Below are positions 45,301 to 52,091 of a DNA stretch of 64,000 nt, in pieces. The stretch comes from an uncultured Prevotella sp. (GTDB lineage: Bacteria; Bacteroidota; Bacteroidia; Bacteroidales; Bacteroidaceae). Location of the stretch: positions 1 through 64,000 of the forward strand of contig CADCEF010000014.1 in the NCBI GenBank assembly GCA_902800365.1, written 5' to 3'. The stretch's first letter is position 1, and each line of letters opens with the position of its first letter. The notes beneath the pieces were generated by a model. The model saw only the letters and a program-made list of their open reading frames with translations. It was not told the origin of the DNA and did not search any database. A program made the position numbers and the translations under genes.

Positions 45301-45375
45301 ACTCTTATCACGTACACTTTCTGCTGATATTTCTTTGATGGGCAGAGCCACCTCTATGAGTTTCTTTGCTTTCAT
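42334..45375 (-). CDS. DUF1156 (COG1743) DNA methyltransferase, defence-associated
   Basis: The 1013-residue protein has an N-terminal DUF1156 signature (IEVALPIKEISAESVRDKS, LHLWWARRPLPVCRAIVFA). SAM motif I is FDPFAGGGAIPLEA (about 228-241), and catalytic motif IV is TDPPYYDAISYADLSDFFY (about 627). Two Cys pairs form a zinc-ribbon-like insert (CSNPSCGAE near 355, CPCCGNLTD near 415). DPPY suggests N6-adenine or N4-cytosine methylation, so it probably marks self DNA. It overlaps the helicase gene by 4 bases. Confidence 0.9.
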   Translation of the reverse strand: MKAKKLIEVALPIKEISAESVRDKSIRHGHISTLHLWWARRPLPVCRAIVFASLVPDPLDDNCPVAFQYAVEMLLNTGLGKLHYKPYRDIPYTSVVDEMEDNLRNRLMMFIGKFSEKCQQNMIAGKSTSPKEQLDDWSLIKWENKNNPKILRLARELIYVAYQSDKRADATWEQLHGEFNQLYDAIPNAEEKLYSIPNRHIETEQVKQAETELQAAIDAFQNEMPSVFDPFAGGGAIPLEAARLGCRSYGNDINPVAHIIERGSAEFPQKYGKPIVYSKDEFEKLYGEEGVKMAQEEERGITFNGKVYHIPNRLAFDVEFYTKQVINNASKRCSKNYDNKENLVFYWVRTAKCSNPSCGAEVPLLKQFYLSKRRSASSKEWVYLKPLISGADISFKIENGQCSDDGWNNHCNLTCPCCGNLTDASNIKRQFKERRTGEKLVAIIKEHNGKRIFSIPNDDEINLTKEIGKASIIPFEKLPENDSQNLKVPLWGYESFGDLFTNRQLYTISVFIDEILSKKEELASTDYGKAIVTYMAIFLDKVIARNSSFGIWHKLQETVEHPFGRQALPMVFDYPEMNPFSNLSGACDGQLESIINVICEESAFPCTFNNVVSGDQYQFGEKVLDCVVTDPPYYDAISYADLSDFFYVWLKRSIGDLYPQTFTTPLTPKAEECTAIKHRFMGNTDEARKHFEQTLTNIFDTIESQTSDIVSIMFAHQSTEAWTTLCNSILDSRMNITGSWPMDTEVSIALKAQMSTLESSVTVACRPSERKGYADFEEVKRDIRQLVKYEVEKLYGLGFRGADLLTACFGQAVSVFGHYKRVETSEGDPVSVGQLLEFARDSAAQALLEGVPGEPQTKFYCGWLQMNGMADCKFDDVNKYTRVGVNVEIRSLQSDRLLIANGNQQHLATAAEHLGKSDNLGTQPTDYLISQAHRMMMAYHMGNQIQLLHLVRDLCSQSDAPLWRLLDFLGGHLPEGDDLTDVRGLLSSAEMLRQKCKEIAKFKQVDLFSDIDE

Positions 45376-48300
45376 AATTCGTTTATGTTATTCTGCCATT
45401 CTTCCAATGGGAGATAGAACTGAACACCTTTTGACTTCTGTTCAAAGTTCAGTTTGTGGGCAGGGTCATTTATTATATTAAGTTGTGGATTGGTTTTACA
45501 ATTTGTTACTATATATAGCCATGCTTTGTTACCAAGTTGAGCCAAGCGGTTCATCTCGTTTTCCGACAGCATAACACCATCGGTACCTGAGCGGCCTTTT
45601 ACTTCAATGTAACGCTTTATGCCTTGAGCATCGATACTCTTAATGTCGTAACCAACGTTATCTTTTGATACATCCTCAGGATTGCGGCCATTTGCTTTCT
45701 CGTAATCCATGGCTGTTTGCATGCCTATAGCTTCAACTTCGTCATCACGACTCATACCAAAGTTGTGTTTATACTCTACTTGGTTAAGTGGAACAACGTA
45801 GGCACATCCTAAGACCTCAGGAGCAGTTGGGAAAAGTTCTGCTCCATCCTCCAATTCTTTAAGTCGAATTTCTTTTCGCTGTTTCAATTCTGCAAGTCGA
45901 GCTTCTTTAGCATCAAGTTTCTGCTGAGCCTTTTCGTCATCACCAAGGAATACAATACCCTGAAGTTCATTTATCTCTCCCTGAATATCAACAATAATAT
46001 TCTGGAAAGCAATTTTTAAGTACTCCAGGCGTTTTGCATTATCTTCTTCTACCACATGCTTTGTTTGTTCAAGCATAGGCTCGGTAATATTCTCATAAGC
46101 CCAGCTTACCACCTCATCTTCATTTACTACGTCTGGTGGTGTTATCTCTTTAGCAAAATCAGCAGGAGGACAAAGGTCCAGAAGCTTGGCTGGTGAAGTC
46201 TGACGGAATTCACCATTCTGTTGGCATACCAAAGAAAGTAGCTGGTTTACAACATTTGGCTCACCATCTTGATTAACATGATTATCATTAATCTGATTCT
46301 TTACAAAGTAAGCAAAATAGGGTTCTTGGTCTTCAGGAGAAACCAGTACAGTACCTTTCAGCATCTCATCGCGGAACTGATCGCTAACCACATCTACTAC
46401 ACTATCAAATAAGGCATTGCCTGGATTGATATAATGGGCACGACCATATTGGGCTGTAGATGCCTGATACTCCAAGAACAACTGCTTATCGAAGAAGAAG
46501 TATAACTGAGTTAGGTTCTCTGCATAGATGTTATATTTCTCCTTTAATCGCTTTGAAATGACTTCTGGAATAACATCTATCTGATAGATACCATCTGAGA
46601 GTTCACGATACTGTCCGCCCAAGTATTTAAATGCTCTTTCAAAGAAGAGACGAATATAAATAGGTTGTAGGCGACGTTCATCGCTATCTTCTTTAAGCAG
46701 GCGCGCTTCTTTATAGTCTACCATAGAATGAGCCATCGACTTACTTTGGTCGTCAATACTCTTCTTGAATATACCAGTTAAATCATCTGTTGGCTTATCA
46801 ATGAATGCATCAAGATCGCTCTCGTGGCCATTAAATACCGACTCGATGATGCTATCAAGAGATACACCCTTCAATACATCCTGAATGACATCGTATACAC
46901 GATCGTCGCCAAGTTGCTCGCGAATAATGTCGAGTTTGGTTAATAGTTTCTTTAGTACCTGACCCTCGCGGGTGTTGTCAGCTACCATATTAAATACTAT
47001 TACATCGTTCTTCTGGCCATATCGATGAATACGACCCATACGCTGCTCCAAGCGATTTGGGTTCCATGGAATATCCCAGTTTATCAGCAAGCGGCAGAAC
47101 TGGAGGTTTATACCTTCTCCAGCAGCATCAGTACAGATAAGAATCTGAGTATCAGGTAGCATAAACTGACACTGCGATTGTCGACGCTCATCCACTGACA
47201 TTGCGCCATGAATAGTTGCTACAGTATAGCCATTATTCTTAAGGCGTTCTTGCAAATAGAGCAAGGTGTCCTTATGCTCTGTAAAGATAACCAGCTTCTC
47301 ACCATTTATTACACCTTGCGATGTAAGTAACTGCTTTAATTCCTTATACTTCTGTTCCTCTTGCTGTTGGTTATAAAGAGAATCCGCCATTAAGTAGAGT
47401 TCCTTTACTTCCTGTGTTTCAGCTTTAATCTCACTAGGACTCTTAGAAGTAGTAAACATCCTGAACTTCTTTGGGTCAGAAAGGATATTGTCTAAGGCAT
47501 CGCGCTCATCATCTTCCAGATCGTCAAAGTCGTCAATATCAATATCGTCGAACTCGTCTAACTTTATACGTTGTTTCCATAATGTAGGAGTACGTTCTAG
47601 CAAATCAGAAAGACCCTGCAAGGCCATCCAACGCTTTTGTAGAGTATTGCGGATAGCATATATACTACTAACCAATCTGCGTTGCATAACCTGCAATGCC
47701 AACGATACATGTATATTCTTCGATGCAGCAGCCTCCTCTTTTCGTTTGGTAAGATACTTTGTTACTGCATCATAAAGTCGTTTTTCATCTGTAGTGAGAT
47801 TATAGCTGGTGGTCTTAGTTGAACGTTTTTTGTATAGGGGATTACCATCCCAGTCCTTCATATCTTCTTTGAGTCGACGTATAAAGAACTTATTAGCACC
47901 AGTTTCGCTAATCTCGCGTACACGTTCTGTTACCAAATCAGATGTAGCGAATATATCTTCATCAAGTAATTGAAGGAGTTTCTTGAACGTATCCTTTCGA
48001 CCACGATGAGGAGTTGCGGTAAGAAGAAGCATGTGCTCACACTGCTGAGATAGCATATTTGCCACTTCGTATCGTTTTGACTTATATATCTTCTCTCCAT
48101 ATTCGTAAGCAGACAGTTTATGCGCCTCATCGAATATCACCATATCCCAACTTGTCTTAGAAAGGACATTCATAATATCTTCGCGAGAAACGAAGTCTAT
48201 ACTGGCTACTACCCTATCGCTATTTTGGAAAACAGTAGGTTCTGAGGAGAAAACACTACGATTTACCAACTTGAATGGGATATTGAATTTTACTCCCATC

Positions 48301-48815
48301 TCATCCTCTTGCCATTGCTTGGTAAGTCCACCTGGAGTTACAATCAGTATGCGCTCAACTATATGGCGCATCAACAACTCCTTTAGCAGCAAACCTGTCA
48401 TAATGGTTTTACCTGCACCTGTATCATCAGCCAAGAGGAATCTAATCTTGGGTTGTGGTAACAGAAATTTATATACGGCCTCTACCTGATGTGGCAATGG
48501 ATCTACTACGCTACAATTGATAGCAAAGAGCGGGTCAAACTGATAAGCAGATTTAATACGTTCAGCTTCTGCAAATAGAACAAAACGCTGAGGGTCACCT
48601 TTGAAATTAAACTCTCCATCAACAGTCAACAGTTCCAAAGCTTCAATCTGCTCTGGAGTTACAATTTTGGAGCCAGCTTTTCTGGTATTCACACCCGTAT
48701 ATGATAGTGAATACTTTGATCCAAGTGCCTGTATCTTAGTTATCTCCACTGATTCTGTAGGAGACAATCCAGACACAATAGAGCCAACGTCTATCTTCAA
48801 TGTTTGGTCACTCAT
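45372..48815 (-). CDS. SNF2-type superfamily II helicase with C-terminal DUF3883 domain, defence-associated
   Basis: The 1147-residue protein is a two-lobe helicase: Walker A ADDTGAGKT (about 130), DEAH in VIFDEAHKL (about 227), motif III LTATPHRG. The C-terminal lobe has FTEHKDTLLYLQERL, DAAGEGINLQFC and RMGRIHRYGQ (to about 600). The C-terminus (about 1030-1115) is DUF3883-like with VGYDIKSI...RYIEVKGR, the D...ExK arrangement of PD-(D/E)xK nucleases. It heads the three-gene operon. DISARM DrmD has a similar helicase, but DrmA and DrmB are absent here. Confidence 0.88.
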   Translation of the reverse strand: MSDQTLKIDVGSIVSGLSPTESVEITKIQALGSKYSLSYTGVNTRKAGSKIVTPEQIEALELLTVDGEFNFKGDPQRFVLFAEAERIKSAYQFDPLFAINCSVVDPLPHQVEAVYKFLLPQPKIRFLLADDTGAGKTIMTGLLLKELLMRHIVERILIVTPGGLTKQWQEDEMGVKFNIPFKLVNRSVFSSEPTVFQNSDRVVASIDFVSREDIMNVLSKTSWDMVIFDEAHKLSAYEYGEKIYKSKRYEVANMLSQQCEHMLLLTATPHRGRKDTFKKLLQLLDEDIFATSDLVTERVREISETGANKFFIRRLKEDMKDWDGNPLYKKRSTKTTSYNLTTDEKRLYDAVTKYLTKRKEEAAASKNIHVSLALQVMQRRLVSSIYAIRNTLQKRWMALQGLSDLLERTPTLWKQRIKLDEFDDIDIDDFDDLEDDERDALDNILSDPKKFRMFTTSKSPSEIKAETQEVKELYLMADSLYNQQQEEQKYKELKQLLTSQGVINGEKLVIFTEHKDTLLYLQERLKNNGYTVATIHGAMSVDERRQSQCQFMLPDTQILICTDAAGEGINLQFCRLLINWDIPWNPNRLEQRMGRIHRYGQKNDVIVFNMVADNTREGQVLKKLLTKLDIIREQLGDDRVYDVIQDVLKGVSLDSIIESVFNGHESDLDAFIDKPTDDLTGIFKKSIDDQSKSMAHSMVDYKEARLLKEDSDERRLQPIYIRLFFERAFKYLGGQYRELSDGIYQIDVIPEVISKRLKEKYNIYAENLTQLYFFFDKQLFLEYQASTAQYGRAHYINPGNALFDSVVDVVSDQFRDEMLKGTVLVSPEDQEPYFAYFVKNQINDNHVNQDGEPNVVNQLLSLVCQQNGEFRQTSPAKLLDLCPPADFAKEITPPDVVNEDEVVSWAYENITEPMLEQTKHVVEEDNAKRLEYLKIAFQNIIVDIQGEINELQGIVFLGDDEKAQQKLDAKEARLAELKQRKEIRLKELEDGAELFPTAPEVLGCAYVVPLNQVEYKHNFGMSRDDEVEAIGMQTAMDYEKANGRNPEDVSKDNVGYDIKSIDAQGIKRYIEVKGRSGTDGVMLSENEMNRLAQLGNKAWLYIVTNCKTNPQLNIINDPAHKLNFEQKSKGVQFYLPLEEWQNNINEL

Positions 48816-49106
48816 CGTTCTTAGTTCATAAAAAGTTAGGGGAACAGAAAAAGCGCACCCTCATCCCTTATGTACTTACATCCGAGCCGTCGCCAAACAA
48901 GCCTGCATTACATACACAAGGAAAGGGTACGCCTATACAGGCGTATCCCAAATCCCTCGAGGTGTAATGCATCAATTTTAGTTGGCGACTATTTGGATGT
49001 AACCCTCATCAGAATCTTCGATACTCAATTCTTAACCCACAATGTCTTGCAAAGCAGCTACTTACGTCGTCCTTTCGTCACTACAGCATGGACAACAACC
49101 ACTATG
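48816..49106 (-). promoter_or_regulatory. Long structured 5' leader of the defence operon
   Basis: The transcript from the promoter at 49113-49142 would have about 290 untranslated bases. Nested perfect stems occur in this order: TTACATCC (48876-48883) with GGATGTAA (48995-49002); GTCGCCAA (48889-48896) with TTGGCGAC (48982-48989); TGCATTACA (48904-48912) with TGTAATGCA (48963-48971). A tip hairpin TACGCCT/AGGCGTA lies within 48926-48950. This is a 127-base four-stem fold. It could be a regulatory leader, a separate RNA or a recombination site. No terminator precedes the helicase start. Confidence 0.65.
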
Positions 49107-49112
49107 CAATTG

Positions 49113-49142
49113 CAAAAGTACAAAAAGTTTTTGGATTTACAA
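49113..49142 (-). promoter_or_regulatory. Promoter of the helicase-methylase-ATPase operon
   Basis: On the minus strand TTG (49140-49142), 19 bases, TACTTTTG (49113-49120). Confidence 0.6.
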
Positions 49143-49209
49143 GCAGAAAGGGAGAAAAGTTTGGATTGGGGCAAGAAAAAAGCTATAAAATAAAAAAAGT
49201 ACCAAAATA

Positions 49210-49241
49210 TTTGGAACTTATTAAAAGATTTCATATCTTTG
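49210..49241 (+). promoter_or_regulatory. Promoter of a divergent small RNA
   Basis: TTTG (49210-49213), 20 bases, TATCTTTG (49234-49241). It is divergent from the defence operon promoter, about 70 bases away. Confidence 0.8.
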
Positions 49242-49247
49242 CACCGT

Positions 49248-49377
49248 CAAAACATTAGTTTTGGCTATCCGGGCAGAATCCCGCGAGAAGCAGGACTTTA
49301 TTGATACCGCTTCGGAGCAAGACATCACCGACACTACTCCATTTTTAAAAAGCCGCCTCTTTCGAGGTGGTTTTTTA
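49248..49377 (+). ncRNA. Putative small RNA of about 130 nt next to the defence operon
   Basis: A consensus promoter and a strong terminator (49353-49376) frame the unit. It contains CGGG-CAGAAT-CCCG and CCGCTTCGG hairpins and has no ATG. A frame starting at a TTG near 49260 stays open past the terminator and is probably chance. The precise 5' end is inferred. Confidence 0.5.
49345..49377. terminator. Bidirectional terminator
   Basis: CCGCCTC-TTTC-GAGGTGG with A5 before and T6 after; it serves the small RNA and the convergent nuclease-like gene. Confidence 0.85.
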
Positions 49378-49932
49378 TCGTTCATAGGCTTTCTTAAATA
49401 AAGAGAAAAACTCTGGTTTAACAACTATCGATCTCTTTACAGGTATTCGCTTTCGGCCTTTGAAAATAAGAACTTCTGTAGCTTTATCGTTAATTTCGAA
49501 ATATCTTCTGATGGACTGGGCTAATTTACGCGTATTATACTCTACCGTCATATGAATGAGTATGCAATTGCATTGACCTATAGAATCAAGCAAACTTCCA
49601 CCAACAGATGATTTTCCAAAAACCGTCTTTAAATCATACATACGATATACACCTTTTTTTTCTAATATAAAATCGGGTGTACGTGTCTCTGTAGGATTAG
49701 GGAGTAGATACACTCTATATCCGAATTCTACAGCCTTTCTGGCTGCAAGAAGAAGGTTGTCGTAATCATCGCTCTGTTCTCCGCCTGTTGTAAGAATATT
49801 ACTGTCAGTCGCTAAGGGGTGAAACTCCTTACGCATTGCTATACGCTCTACCTGACGAGAGAACTCTGCCCCCGTTAGTTTGTGGAGTTTCTCTAGTTCG
49901 GATGTTATATCGTTAGACGCATTAATCGCCAT
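49375..49932 (-). CDS. Putative nuclease related to CdiA C-terminal tRNA nucleases
   Basis: The 185-residue protein has NPTETRTPDFIL (D87) followed by YRMYDLKTVFGKSS (D100, K102). This PD...DxK arrangement resembles the CdiA_C type of PD-(D/E)xK-like tRNA nucleases. SIGQCNCILIHM follows, as in the family's helix and strand. No immunity gene is adjacent and no secretion domain is present. The first 70 residues are not recognised. It has a consensus promoter. The assignment rests on motif resemblance only. Confidence 0.55.
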   Translation of the reverse strand: MAINASNDITSELEKLHKLTGAEFSRQVERIAMRKEFHPLATDSNILTTGGEQSDDYDNLLLAARKAVEFGYRVYLLPNPTETRTPDFILEKKGVYRMYDLKTVFGKSSVGGSLLDSIGQCNCILIHMTVEYNTRKLAQSIRRYFEINDKATEVLIFKGRKRIPVKRSIVVKPEFFSLFKKAYER

Positions 49933-49980
49933 ATTTCCTGATTATAGTGATAATTTATTTTATTAAGTAATATACGAGTG

Positions 49981-50012
49981 CAAAGGTAATGCTTTTTTGC
50001 GAGATAACCAAA
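49981..50012 (-). promoter_or_regulatory. Promoter of the nuclease-like gene
   Basis: On the minus strand TTTG (50009-50012), 20 bases, TACCTTTG (49981-49988). Confidence 0.75.
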
Positions 50013-50070
50013 AAAAAACAGCACTATATTCTGCACTCAGACACAAAAAAAAAGTAACATAATATTTGGG

Positions 50071-50096
50071 GCGAACGCAGGTACGCAGGTACATTT
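50071..50096 (-). repeat. 26-bp repeat, inverted middle copy
   Basis: It is an exact reverse complement of 31325-31350 and 50262-50287, and contains GCAGGTAC twice in tandem. Confidence 0.95.
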
Positions 50097-50261
50097 TCTG
50101 TTTTCGGAAATGGTTGTTGAAGGTGCTATTGGTGCTGGAGAGGCGAACGGAGAGGAGTGTTTAATTTTATATATTTTATATCTATATATTATTATATTAT
50201 ATATAATATTATAATATATAAGGAAGATTTCACCTGCTCGTCACTGCCACTTGATTTTACA
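50097..50261. other. A/T-only tract between inverted 26-bp repeats (candidate origin or recombination site)
   Basis: Between the inverted repeat pair lies an approximately 60-base tract (50160-50222) made almost solely of A and T, nearly palindromic (TATTATATTATATATAATA core). Iteron-like tandem 8-mers flanking an A+T tract are the usual form of replication origins. An attachment site is the alternative. No integrase or Rep initiator gene is seen, apart from the primase-like protein at 31355-33853. Confidence 0.4.
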
Positions 50262-50287
50262 AAATGTACCTGCGTACCTGCGTTCGC
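50262..50287 (+). repeat. 26-bp repeat, right copy
   Basis: It is identical to 31325-31350 in the same orientation, so the two form a direct repeat bracketing 18.9 kb. Confidence 0.95.
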
Positions 50288-50513
50288 CCCCACCCTGCAA
50301 AAACAGGTGTTTGGAGTGGTACGGCAGAATCTGCTGGATTGTTTACGAGATTTTGCCAAAAATTTCCGAACTATCTCACAGATTGTTTCTGAGTATCCTT
50401 GAGATTGCTAGTTCAGGACAAATTGGACCCAGAAATAATCCTTTACATTTTAACATTTCGAGAAAAAATCGAGAAAAGTCGAAAAAAAGCTATTTTTGCG
50501 CTTTTTTTTTGTG
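50288..50513. other. Noncoding stretch without recognised features
   Basis: I see no gene-like reading frame here, only a short TCGAGAAAA-type run near 50458-50482. It precedes the promoter-like box of the HU gene pair. Confidence 0.4.
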
Positions 50514-50521
50514 TACCTTTG
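50514..50521 (+). promoter_or_regulatory. -7 element upstream of the first HU-like gene
   Basis: TACCTTTG is followed by GCATCGTC, the word seen at the promoter at 35265. TTTG lies only 15 bases upstream, so the -33 match is poor. Confidence 0.4.
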
Positions 50522-50571
50522 CATCGTCAATCATGAGAGACAGAGAGAGAAATTAAACATTTAACATTAAC

Positions 50572-50605
50572 CATTCTTGGCGGAGCCAAGCGGCAAAGCC
50601 GAGCG
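50572..50605 (+). repeat. Dispersed GC-rich double-hairpin repeat, copy 2
   Basis: Identical over 34 bases to 1844-1877. Confidence 0.85.
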
Positions 50606-50621
50606 AAAACATTATTAGAGT

Positions 50622-51124
50622 ATGGCGAAGATTTTTTATGAGTTGCGACAGAACAAAAACAATCTGTCTAAAATTTACGGCAAGTGGTTTGCCCACAGTA
50701 AGGCCGTAGAAACTATGAACACCCGCAAGCTGGCTCAGCCCCAGATGTGGTGTTCGGAGTGTTGGAGAAGTTCCGTTCATGTTTGGTAGAGATGTTGCTT
50801 GAGAGCAAGCGCGTGAAGATTGACGGTCTTGGCACCTTCTTCACTACCATTGAGAACGAGCCCGGTGGCGCTGCAAGTCAGGAGGACTTCAACGTAGGTA
50901 AGAACCTGAAGGCACTGCACATCCGCTTTATTCCAGAACAGGAGCAGGAGTTGAACATCAGCTCGCGAGAGTTCATCAAGAAGGCCGAGTTTGTTAATGT
51001 CGACTCGATGATGGGTGGCGATAAGTCAACCTCTGGAAGCGGAAACAGCTCAGGCGGTGGAAACGGTGGTGGGAACCAGAACACCCCTCCAATCTCGAGC
51101 GATGACCCAGGCGAGGGAGATTAA
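50622..51124 (+). pseudogene. HU-like DNA-binding protein (Bacteroidetes type), frameshifted, copy 1
   Basis: The first 39 codons (MAKIFYELRQNKNNLSKIYG onward to KLAQ) and the downstream frame from VVFGVLEKFRSCLVEMLLES to the end match a Bacteroidetes HU-like protein. The two parts are out of frame: relative to an intact gene about 28 bases are missing after 50738. The C-terminal tail is Gly/Ser-rich and acidic (GGGNGGGN, DDPGEGD). A protein restarting at GTG 50747 is possible but would lack the N-terminal fold. Confidence 0.75.
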
Positions 51125-51161
51125 GCGATTGGGGCGAAAGCCCCACCCGCTTGACATTGAC

Positions 51162-51194
51162 CATTCTTGGCGAGCCAAGCGGGAGAGCCGAGCG
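51162..51194 (+). repeat. Dispersed GC-rich double-hairpin repeat, variant copy 3
   Basis: It shares CATTCTTGGC..GCCAAGCGG and GCCGAGCG with the copies at 1844 and 50572, with small deletions and substitutions. A more diverged relative lies around 51958-52020. Confidence 0.7.
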
Positions 51195-51259
51195 AAACAT
51201 TGATCATTGAGCATTATCAATTAACCATTAAAATTAACCAATTAAAACCTTATTAAATT

Positions 51260-51770
51260 ATGGCGAAAATTTTTTACGAGTTGCGACAGAACAAAAACAA
51301 TCTGTCTAAAATTTACGGCAAGTGGTTTGCCCACAGTAAGGCCGTAGAAACTATGAACACCCGCAAGCTGGCTCAGGCACGGTAGTATTTATACTCCCGA
51401 TGTGGTGTTCGGAGTGTTGGAGAAATTCCGCAGTTGTCTTGTGGAAATGCTCCTGGAGAGTAAGCGAGTGAAGATCGACGGACTGGGAACCTTCTTCACA
51501 ACCATTGAGAATGAGCCAGGTGGCGCTGACAAGGTGGAGGATTTCAATGTGCAGAAGAACCTTAAGGCACTGCACATCCGATTCATGCCAGAGCAGGAGC
51601 AGGAGTTGAATATCAGCTCGCGAGAGTTCATCAAGAAAGCTGAGTTCATCAACGTAAGTTCGATGAAGGGCGGCGATAAGACGACCTCTGGAAGCGGCTC
51701 TGGTGGCGGTAATCAGGGTGGCGGTGGTAATACCCAGCCAACAGGTGACGTCCCAGGCGAGGGAGATTAA
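51260..51770 (+). pseudogene. HU-like DNA-binding protein, frameshifted, copy 2
   Basis: The first 117 bases differ from copy 1 at only two positions, while the rest is clearly diverged. The gene breaks at the same codon as copy 1 (CAG ending at 51376). Here 11 bases are missing, so translation stops at TAG within a few codons. The C-terminal frame resumes as VVFGVLEKFRSCL and ends with the same DVPGEGD-type acidic tail. Confidence 0.75.
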
Positions 51771-51800
51771 AAACGGAGGGGTAGCGCCCCTACCCCTCCA
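51771..51800 (+). other. GC-rich hairpin between HU copy 2 and the smalltalk gene
   Basis: GGAGGGGTAG and CTACCCCTCC pair tightly, but no T-tract follows. An attenuator or RNA-processing hairpin is more likely than a terminator. Confidence 0.55.
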
Positions 51801-51828
51801 AGTTATTAACCTAATAATTTAAAGTACC

Positions 51829-51930
51829 ATGACTAAAAAGGAAACCATTAAGTTTATCGTTCAGATTATAGCATCTGTAGCGACAGCCATCGTGACAGCT
51901 CTTGGAGCCACATCATGTATGGGCATGTAA
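51829..51930 (+). CDS. Smalltalk protein (33-residue membrane peptide)
   Basis: The reading frame MTKKETIKFIVQIIASVATA, continuing to CMGM, matches the smalltalk family of Bacteroidetes. It has a basic start, one hydrophobic span and a lipobox-like LGATSC end. Such peptides usually lie between an HU-like gene and an amidase. Here the amidase is missing downstream, and an M15 peptidase lies at the far end of the accessory region instead. Function unknown. Confidence 0.8.
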   Translation: MTKKETIKFIVQIIASVATAIVTALGATSCMGM

Positions 51931-52091
51931 CCAAGCCAAAGACCTGCACTTGAGGGGTTCTTGGACTAGCCAAGCGGCCGCTCGACCTTTGGTCGCTTGC
52001 AAGGCAAGAAAGCCGAGCGCGCCCCTCATACTGCAGCGAGGCTCTTTCGAATAGAAGTTCTTTTTCATTCAATAATAAATGTATCATATCA

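Noticed and set aside
45372-48815. Calling the cassette a DISARM system because of the SNF2-like helicase, methylase and nearby PLD protein.
   Set aside because: The defining DrmA (DUF1998 helicase) and DrmB genes are absent, while DUF499 is present. Only a resemblance is claimed.
48876-49002. Integron attC site.
   Set aside because: The stems are perfect and nested rather than the bulged attC form, the conserved core ends were not found, and no integron integrase or cassette array is present.
49221-49424. Minus-strand 67-codon frame across the small RNA.
   Set aside because: It overlaps a promoter and a strong terminator and begins with codons unlike a protein; treated as chance.
50251-50556. 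101-codon plus-strand frame between the 26-bp repeat and the HU gene.
   Set aside because: Composition is not protein-like; it starts inside the repeat region and runs over the promoter box.
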